Of a DNA stretch of 64,000 bases, positions 37,991 through 49,471 are shown piece by piece. The notes beneath the pieces were generated by a model. It did not search any database. It was not told the DNA's origin and saw nothing but the letters and a program-made list of their open reading frames with translations. Position 1 is the stretch's first letter; every line of letters begins with the position of its first letter. Origin of the DNA: Rotaria socialis. Lineage: Eukaryota > Rotifera > Eurotatoria > Philodinida > Philodinidae. The stretch is from assembly GCA_905331475.1 (NCBI GenBank), contig CAJNYU010002656.1, forward strand, positions 1 through 64,000. The letters run 5' to 3'. Made by a program: the position numbers and the translations under genes.

Positions 37991-38747
37991 TTAGTATCCG
38001 AAAAATCGCGGATAAAGGACCATTCGAAGCTTGCTCATTTTAATTTTTAGTACATGTGTATATGTACTTTCTTTTAATATGATTAACTGAAAAGTTAAGT
38101 TCTTGTTGAGAAAAAATAAATAAATAAATTTTGTATCAAGACTTTGCGCCAATGGTTATTCATTTGAATTAATCATATACTAATTTGTTTTTGCAATCGA
38201 AATGAATTGCAAATGCGTTTAATTCTATATTCTCGCAATTCTTGATTATTCATCATGAAAGCGTATCAGTTCGGCTTCTGTCAACTTATTTCATAGAAAT
38301 CTCATTATTTCCCTGTTTTAACTAGTACTTCTGTTCTCTTTTGGCCTACGTATTCATGACTGTACCAATGATCATTATGATGCCTATCAGTATTAACTCG
38401 ATCTTATTTTGAATTTCGCGTAGCTCATTTAATCATATCCAAACGTTTATTAGCATGAAATGAAAGCAGAATGCAAGTATTTGAACTGCGAAAAATCTTC
38501 TTGAAAATTCAAACATACCAGCTTAACTATGATTCGTTTAGTTTACCTGTCAATCACAGGAAAGAAAAGTATAGGTGAATGATGGTAAAATAAGGACTAC
38601 GATTCGATTCATTCATTGCGTCTCTATGGAAAGTATTAGCCTTGTTATTTTTCACTCACACGTGTTGAAGGACGCTTTCTGTAATGAATTTAATTAGTAT
38701 TTTATAGGTGAATGCGTTCGGTTAAGATGTGTTTTAATTTATTTAGA

Positions 38748-39443
38748 ATGAAACCTAAAGATTCGTCCATTCATACTCGCGATAGCATTAAGTACTCAAC
38801 TGACAAAACAGAAGATAAGGTATGCTACAAAATTCAGTTCTATATCATTAAAGATTTTTAAAAAAATTCTTACTTTATTGAACAATAGAAAAATTAGATT
38901 TTCATGTGTAATATATTTTTTCATATTCAGATTCACAAATTTATGACAAAACAAATTTCACTTGATGACGTCAGAGGTCTTCGTGTAGTCAATGATAAAC
39001 CCATTCGTCTACTTTTCCTAGCTGAAGCTACTTCAAATGTTGGTGTTATTGTCTTTGTCTTTCTTTATCCATCATTATTCCTTTCAATTTTTCTTCAACC
39101 CCAAAACGAAATAACTCCATTGGCTTCTTTTCTCATTTTTTTATGGAATTCATGGATTATAGTTATCACTGGTTTGATGTATGCTGCGGTGCCATCAAGA
39201 TATAATACGCCAACGTTAACAGCTGGTATTGTGCATGTTCGTCGTTTTATCTATTGGGCTTTATTGAGCAGTGAAATACTACTTGCTGTACTATTAATCT
39301 GCACTGTCCATCGAACGACTCTCTCAGTAGGTTTTGCAAATTTTATATTATTTGTAGCCATGGGTCGAGTTTTTGTCCTTTTCCCGAAGAAAGCCTGGTT
39401 TGGCACTGTTGTGTTCGAGTCGATGGCAGAAAAAGAAAAATGA
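38748..39443 (+). CDS. Multi-pass membrane protein, family unknown
   Basis: Two exons, 38748-38819 and 38931-39443, are joined by a 111-bp GT-AG intron (acceptor TTTTTCATATTCAG); 194 residues. After a polar N-terminus there are about four hydrophobic segments: near residues 48-72, 79-102, 118-138 and 144-163. The C-terminus is short and charged (ESMAEKEK). It is not recognised as a transporter or receptor family; the size and four-helix layout resemble tetra-span proteins, but no motif supports that. The ATG lies one base after TTTATTTAG, an acceptor-like site. It converges with the ketolase gene 132 bp downstream. Confidence 0.6.
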
Positions 39444-39575
39444 CGATTGATAAACTATATTATTGTTTTCAGTTTAATAGAATTTTAGACAAACATATAA
39501 ATAACACTCAGTGATTTAATGTCTTTTTATTATTTCTTTCTAAAAAAAAAGCTTACATATAAATGTATGTTAAAA

Positions 39576-40498
39576 TTAATTCATTTTCTTTGCGAGCTCT
39601 TTACATTTCCATAAATCCCACCAAGGTGCATATGGCCATCGATGATGTTCCCAATGATAATCAAAATGATAGCAACATAAAAAACTAACTAATCGATTTG
39701 CACTAGCTGATCTTGATTTTTCCCATGGCATCGCTTCGTCATATTTACCGTCGACTAACTCTGGCCGATGTGGAGTGTAAGTACCAAAATAAAATAAACG
39801 TAATGAACTACATAATCCACATATTAACATGTAGACAATAATATTCAGCAATGGAACAGAAAATACTACTTGAAGAGTAGTGACCCATACGGTCATTTTG
39901 TATAGCTGTTGTTTAGTAGTGTATCCAATTAGAAAATGAGTATACCAAGCAAAAAATCCTATACACCGACCATCGTGATAATCAGGATCTTCATTGGCAA
40001 GGCCAGTATGCTTATGATGTAGCCAATGTTTTTCATACATAATTCGATAATCAAACCAAGCATATGCAGACAAACATACATGACCGATAACATCATTTAA
40101 TTGTCGATACTAAAATTCGATATATTAAAAGGAGTTAAATTAGAAATTTGACCGTCTTATTGAGATAATAATACGAGACTTTCTACTCAATGTAGTTAAC
40201 CTATATTATCTATCAATTTACCCTACACATTATTACTTAGTTCACTCACACGATTGCAAATTGCTCCATGCATAGCATCATGGCCAGCAATAAACAGGCC
40301 GGTGTATAAAAATTCCAAAATCAAAAATGTTCCGATGATATCGTACCAACTTGTTTTTGTAAAATTAATTTGAAATAAAGCATGATACCAACATAGAATA
40401 AAAGAACTGAGAATAAATAAAGCAATTATTAAGCCCTTAAAGTAATTTTTTGGTGGACAATAAAGTAATTTATAATCGTCAGTACTTTCACTTATCAT
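39576..40498 (-). CDS. Beta-carotene ketolase (CrtW-like membrane di-iron oxygenase)
   Basis: Predicted to add 4-keto groups to beta-carotene or zeaxanthin, the step leading to canthaxanthin or astaxanthin. Exons 40250-40498 and 39576-40109 (140-bp GT-AG intron) give 260 residues, the usual CrtW length. The histidine boxes are in CrtW context: FIAGHDAMHG (H73, H77), HWLHHKHTG (H111, H114, H115) followed by DPDYH, and CYHFDYHWEHHRWPYAPWW (H231, H235, H238, H239), plus YFGTYTPHRP. Several hydrophobic helices fit a membrane enzyme. CrtW enzymes are chiefly bacterial, so horizontal acquisition followed by intron gain is likely. Other fatty-acid-hydroxylase-type enzymes share the His boxes, but FGTYxPHRP points to CrtW. 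An acceptor-like AATATTTAG lies 12 bases before the ATG. Confidence 0.85.
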
Positions 40499-41200
40499 CG
40501 TAAGCCAATGCTAAATATTATGCAAGGTTTACCGACAACATCTTTATCTTATATTTACTCAACTACAGCCGAGAACATATTCATGCCGCCATGTTTTTTT
40601 TTTGTCGAAGATTTGCTCGCTTCTTACAGCCATTTTGTTAGTACTACTAGTAAATTCAGAGCAGCTTGGTCGAGTTCGATGAAATTTTCTCGAATTTCTG
40701 AAAATCGTAAATAGATATAAAAAAAACATAGATAAAGAAACTATTTGACAGATGCCACTCTGAAAAAAACAATTTTCATTAGAATTTCGATCAAAAACGT
40801 TATTTTTTTAAAATTCTAATCGCAAAGAATTCTGATCATGAATTCCAATTCCACGTGCATTTACGTGAACGTGAAGTAAAGAACGCACGAGACACATAGT
40901 ACTTTAGAAAAAAAAATATCACCCTCCTAATTCGCGTGCATTGCGGCTTAATTTCTAGTGATAGTAATTCAACGTAGTAACAAATAATGTTGTCACAATG
41001 AGAAAAATCGAATTGATAGTCGAATTTCCAAGTTTTGCGCAGTAATGTTAAAATACGAAGAATGTTTGTATCTGGCGCCATCTACAAGTGTTGTTATCTG
41101 ATTCGATTATCTCAAACGACCGTCCATGAAGCAAGTTTCTTTATTTCTATTGAATGATTTCTTCTTGCATAAGTTTGTCTATCTGTCATCTGCTACGATT
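40499..41200. other. Divergent intergenic region
   Basis: Lies between the ketolase (-) and MFAP1 (+), so it probably holds both promoters; if the downstream cluster is an operon, its promoter should be here. No motif stands out. Confidence 0.45.
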
Positions 41201-43117
41201 ATGATCGATATAGACGAGGGCTTTTTCAAAGCACCATCGCTCTCAACGGCTGGTGCCATCAGTGTACGAAATGCGAAAGGACAATTGGTCACACAAAAAG
41301 TCAAAGTTCATCGATATGTTGCTGGAAAACGGTACATACTTGTTTTTTGTTTTGTTTATTTTATTCAGAAGATTATATATCTTTAGACCAGATTATGCTG
41401 AGGGTGTACATGTCAGTGATGACGAAGAAGACGATAGAAAAGAACACAAATTGAAACATGACCATGTGAAATCATCTGCACGTAAATAAATTTATTTCAA
41501 AAATGAATTATTCAACTTATACTTTATATTATTTTTTTAGTTAATCGTATCGAACAAGAAGATCGTCGTATTCGCCGTTTGCAAGGACGAGAAGAAATTC
41601 ATGATGATGATCGGTATGATTTAGTTTGAAAAATGAAGAAAATTATATTTTGAGAAAATAAATCTCATTTTAGACTCAGTCGACATCGACGTATCATCGA
41701 GCCTGAAGTTTTAGAACAGAGTTCCGACGAAGAGATCGAACAGCAAGAGGACGAAGACGACGACGACGAAGGTGAACGAATGGATGAGGATGATAATGTT
41801 ACGTCTACTCGAGTTAAAATGGAAATTGAATCATCTGATGATGACGAAGAACTCGATGAAGAACAAATCGAACGACGTCGACAAAGATTACGCTTGAAAG
41901 CAAAAGTGAAAGAAGAAGTACAGTAATAGACAAAAGAAAAAAAGAATGGTATTTTTTTAAAGATTTTATTTATTTTCTAGGAATTACTGCAAGTTGAAGA
42001 TGAAAAAGAACCGGAACAAGACGAACTTGAAGCATCGGAAGAATCCGAAAGTGAAGAAGACGATGAAGAGGAAGAAGATGATGATGATGGTGTACCAAGA
42101 TTGAAGCCTGTTTTCGTTCGAAAGTAAGTTTTATAGAAGAACAACTTCCGATCTACATGTAGATATTCTCATAAATAATTTTGAAGTTCAAGCTCTTGAT
42201 GCATTGCTAGGATTTATTTATTTTTATTCATAGAACTGATCGTCGTACAGTTGCTGAACGTGAAGCTGAAGAAAAACACCAATTACAATTAGAAATAGAA
42301 AAGAAACGTCTTGCTGATCAAAGAAAAATGCAGACACAAAAGGTAAAACTTTGAAGAAAAAAAATTAGATTGCCTCTATGCTGAAATTTTATAGATCGTT
42401 GAAGAAGCCATTCGACAAGAGCGATTGAAAGAAAAAGAGACTGACGATGGCATTGAATGTGATTTCAATACAGATGATGAAGATGGTGAAACTGCTTATG
42501 ATGCATGGAAGTTACGTGAACTTAAACGATTGAAACGTGATCGTGAAGAACGTGATCAGTAAGTCAAAATTGAAAAGAGAAAGCAAATCATTTCGTTTCT
42601 TTTTCTATTCAAGACGTGAACGCGAAAAACAAGAACTTGAACGCTGGCATAACATGACAGAAGAAGAACGTGAAGCCGAATTAAAAAAGAATCCGAAAAT
42701 TATCGACAACAAAGTGCCGAAAGCGAAATACAAATTTTTACAAAAATACTATCATCGTGGTGCATTCTTTATGGTTAGTTCTCGCTGTTTAATTCGTTTA
42801 GAAAAATTCTTCTTTATTTTCATTTTTTGTTTTTTTAGGATAAAGATGAAGATATACTCAAACGCGATTACAGTTCACCGACACTTGAAGATCATTTCGA
42901 TAAAACCGTTCTACCGAAAGTTATGCAAGTGAAAAATTTTGGTATGGCTGGACGTACCAAATATACGCATTTGGTCGATCAAGATACCACAATATTCGAA
43001 TCACCGTGGGCATCGGATAAACAATCAACTAAAAAGTTTTTTCAAGAACATGGCGGCGGCCTGAAACAAGTTTTTGAACGACCTAAACTTAAAAATACTT
43101 CGAAAAAAAATCATTAA
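41201..43117 (+). CDS. MFAP1: Microfibrillar-associated protein 1 (spliceosomal factor)
   Basis: Nuclear component of the activated spliceosome (B complex) despite its historical name. Nine exons: 41201-41331, 41387-41481, 41541-41613, 41674-41917, 41981-42123, 42234-42342, 42395-42558, 42614-42773, 42839-43117; 465 residues (human 439). It has long acidic and charged helical stretches ([28 protein letters not shown]). The strongly conserved C-terminal part includes [60 protein letters not shown] and [18 protein letters not shown]. The start at 41201 (MIDIDEGFF) is the first ATG in a consistent frame. The stop TAA overlaps an AATAAA signal. Confidence 0.95.
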
Positions 43118-43185
43118 ATAAAAGAGAAAAATATTTCCTTTTTTTGTTCTCCTGTCTATATAATGTCGTTTGTGATTTTTTTCAG
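43118..43185 (+). promoter_or_regulatory. MFAP1-FTSJ1 gap with acceptor TTTTTTCAG abutting the ATG
   Basis: 68 bp between stop and start. A T-rich tract ends in TTTTTTCAG and the FTSJ1 ATG is the very next base. A 5' leader must therefore be joined by splicing, in cis or in trans, for the mRNA to have a 5'UTR. Confidence 0.6.
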
Positions 43186-44127
43186 ATGGGTAAATCAACA
43201 AAAGATAAACGAGATATTTATTATCGTCTGGCAAAAGAACAAGGCCTTCGAGCTCGATCAGCTTTTAAACTTTTACAGATTAACAGTGAATTTAATATTT
43301 TAAATGACAATGTGAAACGAGTTGTGGATCTTTGTGCTGCACCTGGTATGAGGAATTTATTTTTAGAAGTAGTCCCGTGAATCCTTTAGTTTACCCTTAT
43401 AGGAAGTTGGTCTCAAGTTCTTTCTCGAACTTTATACAAAACTGATTCAGTTGATGATCAAGTTAAAATCGTTGCTGTCGATTTGCAAACCATGGCTCCA
43501 TTGCCTGGTGTGATACAAATTAAAGGTGATATAACGAAACGTTCAACAATCGAAGAAATTCTTGGTTGCTTCAAAACATCCGATAATCAAATGAATAAAG
43601 CCGATCTTGTTATATGTGATGGTGCACCTGATGTAACAGGTTTACATGATATTGATGAGTTCGTTCAAGGGAATCTTGTTCTAGCTGCATTAAATATTTG
43701 TCTTCATGTTTTAAATGATAATGGTAATTTTGTATCGAAAATATTTCGTACAAAAAATATCGATCTACTTTATCAACAATTCAAATTATTTTTCGATGAT
43801 GTTGTTATTGCTAAACCGCGTTCATCAAGAAATTCATCTATTGAATCATTTATTGTTTGTCGACAATTTCATTTGCCGGATGATTTTACTCCGAATATAG
43901 ACGAACCATTTATTTATGCCTACGAACGCACATTAGATAAACAAGAAAATTCATCATTTATAATTCCATTTATTGCATGCGGCAGTTTAGATGGTTTTGA
44001 TTCTGATAAAACCTATCCGCTAGAACAAGATCAATCCTATATTGAACCAGTTCAACCGCCCATTCACCCAGCCTATGAAGAAGCTTGTGCTTTGAAAAAA
44101 AATAAAAAACTCCCAACATCTTCTTGA
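43186..44127 (+). CDS. FTSJ1: tRNA 2'-O-methyltransferase (Trm7/FTSJ1)
   Basis: SAM-dependent enzyme methylating the 2'-O of anticodon-loop nucleotides 32 and 34 of certain tRNAs. Two exons, 43186-43345 and 43403-44127, with a 57-bp intron; 294 residues (human 329). It opens [18 protein letters not shown]. The SAM-binding [15 protein letters not shown] is split by the intron within the Gly codon. The family K-D-K-E tetrad is intact at K28, D126 (CDGAPDVTG), K166 (SKIFR) and E201 (NSSIESF). [14 protein letters not shown] and [25 protein letters not shown] match the family. The tail is shorter than human. An earlier in-frame alternative start at 43144 is spliced out by the acceptor at the ATG. 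Confidence 0.95.
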
Positions 44128-44183
44128 TGATTGTTTTTCTTTGTTTGTGATCGAACGGTGTTTTTTCTCAATTTTCAGATAAA

Positions 44184-45408
44184 ATGAATGCACGATCACA
44201 AACATTTGAATTTGCAGTCGAAGGTCGACAAATAGACGAAGTTGTTTCTTGTATGTTTCATAGTATTTTATTTCATCGTTGTGTTGGAAAGGTTTGTTAG
44301 CAGTTTTTATTTATAAATGAAATTACTCTTTGCTTTTCTTTTTTTTTCAAGTATCATACAAACGGTGAAGATAGTTATTCAGTTGGAACTTTAGGCTATA
44401 CTGATGTCGACTGTGATTATATTGATTTTACATATGTAAGCATTCTAAGCGTCCAACCATTACCTTCAGCGCTCAATTGCATACGTCGGAAGCAGAGCTA
44501 CCAACTGTAATCTCGTTGAGTAAACCTAATTCCATTGTTTTGTTTCAATGATTAGCTTGCAATAAAATTGGCATCTCTTCGTGTTGATTGACTGCCATCA
44601 CAATCTGTCTAAAACTAAATCAATCGACTATTTTCATAATGCTGCTTGTACAGAATATCTTATAATTTTCTTTGATTCCTATATCAGCTCGTTCGATAAT
44701 AACATATTCTGAATTATCTGCAATGTTTTAGCTACAAGTAACTAGTCAAGAACTTCAACGTACTGTCGCTGAAAAGATTAATCAATTCCATGATAAACTT
44801 CGTTCGTCAGAATCAAATCGCAGTGGACAGGTAATTGAAAAACGAAGGGAAAGCGCCGATTTCAAAACTTGTTTTTTCGAATAGATTACCCTGGAGTTTT
44901 ATCAGAAGAAAAAATCTCGCTGGATGTTTAAACCAGAAGAGATTCCATGGGAAATATGGACTATTAAAATTGAACAAATGCAATTATCCAGTGAAAATGG
45001 TATTTTTTTTTCGTTGATCTATGTGAAGATTTTCGAACTGTTTTTTTTTAGAACGACAATTTATGCGTGAAAAACTTTCTGATTCACTTACAGAACGTAT
45101 TTTTCAAATAACTGAAATAATGTAAGAAAATAATTTCTTGAAACTTCTTCAACTAATGCATTATTTTTTGTTTTCAAGTAATAAACCTGATTATGTACCT
45201 AAACCACCTCATTTATCTGAACTCGATTTAGTTTTTGATACATCATATACTGATATTCAACCATATTTATTTAAAGTAACTTACAATAATAAAATGCGAG
45301 TGTCGTTATTTTATTTCTCTTTTTTTCTAGATTCATTTTAGTGATTCACCAACCATTGTCAACCACATGAAAACAATGATTAAAGAAGCATTCAATACAT
45401 CCCTCTAA
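44184..45408 (+). CDS. ATG101: Autophagy-related protein 101
   Basis: HORMA-fold partner of ATG13 in the ULK1 complex that starts autophagosome formation. Seven exons: 44184-44291, 44352-44435, 44732-44830, 44885-44999, 45052-45121, 45179-45275, 45331-45408; 216 residues (human 218). It matches in [39 protein letters not shown] and [10 protein letters not shown]. The WF finger is kept at W110 and F112, the same numbering as the human protein. Intron 2 (296 bp) is much longer than the others (49-60 bp). The ATG lies 5 bases after a CAATTTTCAG acceptor, only 56 bp from the FTSJ1 stop. Confidence 0.95.
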
Positions 45409-45590
45409 ATAATCAATGAAAAAGCAAACCGCCATGATTATAAATACGTATATCATAACTTAATTTTCATTGTACTTCATTCTTTTTTTTTGCGATGTGT
45501 ATATAAATATAAAATCTATATAAATTTTTTCGAAGTCTTTTGTTTTCTCTTATCAAAGTTAACTGATTTTTCTTGAAATTTTAGATAATC

Positions 45591-46309
45591 ATGTTTCATC
45601 GTTCATCAAATTTCAATCGACTAATCGTTGGATCCAATCAAATCATTCAGCCAATACGTGTGCGTACGTTGTTCAATAATGTTTTCCTTGTTGTTAATAC
45701 TTTGTTTTTCTTATCCTTGTTGTCTACTTTAGCGTGCTCGTATACCGTTTTGGGAATTTTTAAAAACAGCATTTCAAGCACGCTCAAATCCCGAAGCTAG
45801 CAATCACAGAAAACGTATTGGCGGTTTTCAACCGATGAAAGTTGAACTTCTGCCTAATCGAACATACTATTGGTGTTCATGCGGTTATGCACATCATCAA
45901 GTAAAAATCTCAATTTGCTCGTTTTCATTCTTTTTTGTAATGGTAAATAATGTCTCTATTGAAGGCTCTTTGCGATCAAGCATGTAAACAGTTGAGAGGC
46001 AATTTACGTCCATTAAAATTTACTTCATCAAAATTTCAAGTGGCTGAATTATGTATGTGTAAATCGACAGAGAGAGCTCCGTATTGTGATCAATCATGTC
46101 GCACTCGTTTTGTTGGTATGCAAATGCGTATGGGCAATTCTGTCGAAGGAACATATTCGAATGTAAAAGAATTTCTTAATACAATACCGAAAGGTATTGA
46201 TAATTATCGACAATTTGCTGCTGATCGACAAGCTAAACTTGAACACACAGAACGTTTAAGAAAAAAAGTTGATGACGAAAAAAATAAAAAATTTTCTGAA
46301 GAAACATAA
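45591..46309 (+). CDS. CISD3: CISD3-like protein with two CDGSH-type Fe-S motifs
   Basis: Mitochondrial iron-sulfur protein of the mitoNEET/Miner family. Three exons (45591-45659, 45733-45900, 45965-46309) give 193 residues; human CISD3 is shorter, about 127. The N-terminus is basic and acid-free, as in a mitochondrial targeting peptide. Two motifs follow with exact family spacing: C71-x-C73-x8-C82-x3-C86 and C109-x-C111-x8-C120-x3-C124. At both places where the family has the cluster-binding histidine of CDGSH, this protein has cysteine (CDQAC, CDQSC). A charged helical C-terminal extension (about residues 150-193) ends in Lys/Glu repeats. Human-like context includes GNLRPLKF and ELCMCKSTERAPYCD. 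Confidence 0.88.
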
Positions 46310-46390
46310 ATCGATGAATGTTTTATAAATAGAATTGATTATTTTTAGATGAACTAGTTTTTCTTTTATGAATCGTCAACATTCGAAATC

Positions 46391-47553
46391 ATGACAGATC
46401 GAAAGTAGGGACAACAAATTAAGGGGGAATTATTGTTTTTGATTTATTTTCCTTTAGAGCAAAACGATCACGCGTAATTCTTAATGATGGAACATGGGAC
46501 TGCTCATTGTGTACATATAAAAATCCATGTGTAGCATTTCGATGTGAAATGTGTGATTCAAGAAAAGGAACAGCTACTCGGTAGGATACCGCAAAATATT
46601 AATATGATTCAGAGAGAAGTTTCCGTTTTTTATCCCTTGGAATACTCGGTGTTGTTGAAAAAAGAAAGCTAACAATGTTTGTTTTTTATGTATGCATTTA
46701 GAAAACCAAAACTTGTATTAAGCGGGCATGTTGAGCAATTGCCAAGATCGAAACGTAAAACCGATGACGATTATTCTTCTGATCCATCGACAACTGATGA
46801 TACAGATGGTCAAGATGATGACGACGATGATGATGAAGAATTCCAACACGAAGAACGTAAAAATATTCATTCGAATAATAATAATAATAATCATACACGA
46901 CGATCATTTCCGAATGATCATTTCAATGAAAGTATATCATCTCCAGCATCATCTACAACAACAACACGATCCTATCGGTCCGCTTCACCATCGTCATCAT
47001 CAAAAATAAACGATCCTTCGAAAATATCAACAACTAAGAAACGACCAACCATTGGCTCATTATCCCGCTCAACCAAATCAATATCAATACCAATAACTAA
47101 TAAAAAGCCTAATCATGAAAATGACCAGAAAAAAATCATCAAACATCAATCATCAAAATCGAAAGATCCTAAACAAAGGCAATCGAACGATAATAATCAA
47201 AAAATTAAAGTAACGAGCAATGAACGAAATAAGAAAAATGATGTACAGAAAAAAAAGTAAATTATAATTTTATTAAGTATTTCATTGGTAAATTGAATTT
47301 CATCTTTAGAAAAAAAATTAAACTATCATCACTTTCGTCCATGTCGTCGTCGTCATCAACATCATCAAATTCGTCATCAACGCATACAACAACAACAATA
47401 ACAGTTGATGGAGTTTCAGTTCGTATTACGGAATTAGTTAACAATAAAAATGATTCCTTGACAACAAATGACACTTTTAATAATGGCAATAATCCATCAA
47501 GAGCTTCGTCGTCATCACCAGCTGATCAAAGTCGAAGTCAATCGGAAAAATAG
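46391..47553 (+). CDS. RYBP/YAF2-like Polycomb component
   Basis: Homologue of RYBP/YAF2, which bind RING1 in variant PRC1. Four exons: 46391-46404 (14 nt), 46458-46580, 46702-47256, 47310-47553; 311 residues, longer than vertebrate YAF2 (about 180). A RanBP2-type zinc finger has W18 and C20, C23, C34, C37 (GTWDCSLCTYKNPCVAFRCEMCD) followed by RKGTATRKPK, the family signature. The middle is low complexity: an Asp/Glu tract, a poly-Asn run and Ser-rich parts. The RING1-binding strand ITVDGVSVRITEL lies near residues 258-272. The tiny first exon (M-T-D-R-K) is inferred from the matching phase-2 donor AA|GTAGGG; I am less sure of it than of the rest. Confidence 0.85.
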
Positions 47554-49471
47554 ACATTTTCTACTATATTGTTTTCTTTTTTTGTACAGGTTATAACAAT
47601 GATCAAATATCTCTTTGTATGTGTAAATGTCTGAGCAAAAAAAAATTGTTTTTTTTTGATAGGCTAGTTTGTTTTTGTGTGCAACGGGCAAATTACATTC
47701 TTCTTAAAGAATTATCATTAAAATTTGTTATAAATTGAATCATTGTTGCTTTTCTATTGTTCATTCAACATCTAGAATAGATACAACGGCAGTCTTTTGA
47801 GATATAATGCTACACATTTCTGAGCTGATCAGCAATGCGACCGGTTCGGTTCCAAATACTGGGAACTGATTTCATCTAAATATAAATTCGAATATATTTG
47901 TAAACCTGTTCATTTAAAGTGAATGAAAAAATGATAGCACATTTTTATGGCTTACTCAACTGTTTCATAGATCTTCAGCGACGAGCAATAGTTTTGCTCA
48001 TCATTCAGTATATACTTTTACAGACAATCTTTTAGTAGTAAGTGCAAAACTTTCAAGTTTAGCCAGTCATAGTGATTATTACTTTTTAAACTGTAAGAAA
48101 CGAAATGAAATTAAAAATTTTGACATTCTTTATATCTTGTAGGACTACACTTTCATTTTGAATAGATACGCTTTCCGTCATTATTACAATATTACTTTCA
48201 AGTGCTCCATCACTCCGAAATGATAAAGTAACCAAGTGCATAACAAACGCGGAAAAGCGTAACATATATAAATTATTTATTGAAGCCTAGGCTATATGAT
48301 ATTTTCACAGAACGTCACTCAAAGAATAAGAACCTACTAGTTAAAACAAATTGTGTTCTTTGCACTCAATGACGAACGAAAATGTAGCGAATCGTTCTTG
48401 ACTGACAGAAAAAGTGGATACATATCCACTGAACATACGCTGCAAGCATTTCAATGGAACGATATTTCTAAAATAAAAGCGAAATACGTATGCTTTTAAC
48501 TTTATCTGCAGCTCAGTATTCTGAGTCTCTCTTAGAACTATAGAAAGTGTTATAATAATGTCTTCAATAAGTTGTTCCAAGTGAATATTCCAAGGAATAT
48601 TCATAAAAACGACGAGAAATGGATACTTTTCTCTGTATTATTTAATTGGTGGTTTGGTTCGGTTCCAGAAAAACAACAAACCGATCCTATCACTAGAACT
48701 AATATGCGTAGGAAGTTATCGGAGCACAGAAGTTCTTTTTCATCTTTCAGAGGTCCTTTTTCATTTAAGTGCAATCGCGAACGTTACTTGAGGCGCTCGT
48801 ATGAATATAGTAAATTACCACAATAGAAGTTTTTGTTTTGATTTGACGAGAAATCTTATCAAATGGCAAATATCTGTATAGTTTACCTTTCGATAAAAGA
48901 GAAGTTATATATGTGGTGAGAGAGCACTGAATGGCATATAAATAATAAAGCAATTCTATGTGAAGTAATTTCTTTCAATACCCCTTATAAGATCTACCAG
49001 GATCTACTAGGATGCCAAGAAAATACCCGCATCCACCTCACACCCAAAATCAGGACAGCTCGGTTGACTGCTTGTCGGAAATTTTCATTTTCTACAGCAG
49101 AGCACGATAGTATTCCTACTTTTATTCTTAATAAAGTCAGTGAAGTATTTGGAAGATTGTTGTAGAAGATAGATAATCATAGTCCAATCAATGTATGCTC
49201 TTTTGTCTCCCTCTTAACGATTATTCTATCCTTGCTATCGTCAATTCATATTTTGAATTCCATCTAAATGGCATGCAACCGTGCATGTCTTACTTGGGTA
49301 AAAGACAGGTATTTGCACTCTCAAAAACAAGAAAGACACATCATTTGATTGCTTCATAACATAGATAAGTGATTGACTTTTGCAAGGAAATGGCCAATCA
49401 AGCATCGATAAGAACTATTGAATGATATTTATTTGCCAAGATTTGTATTCTAAAAGGTAAACTATCTAATC
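47554..49471. other. Intergenic, nothing recognised
   Basis: AT-rich, no gene. Short frames near 48341-48830 lack splice or composition support. Confidence 0.45.

Larger units (their letters stand above)
41201..47553 (+). other. Candidate five-gene operon (MFAP1, FTSJ1, ATG101, CISD3-like, RYBP/YAF2-like)
   Basis: Five unrelated conserved genes follow one another on the + strand. The stop-to-ATG gaps are 68, 56, 182 and 81 bp. Every gap contains a pyrimidine-rich 3' splice acceptor before the next ATG: TTTTTTCAG directly at the FTSJ1 ATG, TTTTCAG five bases before ATG101, AAATTTTAG six bases before the CISD3-like gene, and ATTTTTAG about 41 bases before the YAF2-like gene. Such gaps leave no room for normal promoters. 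Spliced-leader trans-splicing has been reported in bdelloid rotifers and would resolve such a transcript. AATAAA overlaps the MFAP1 stop. Confidence 0.6.
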
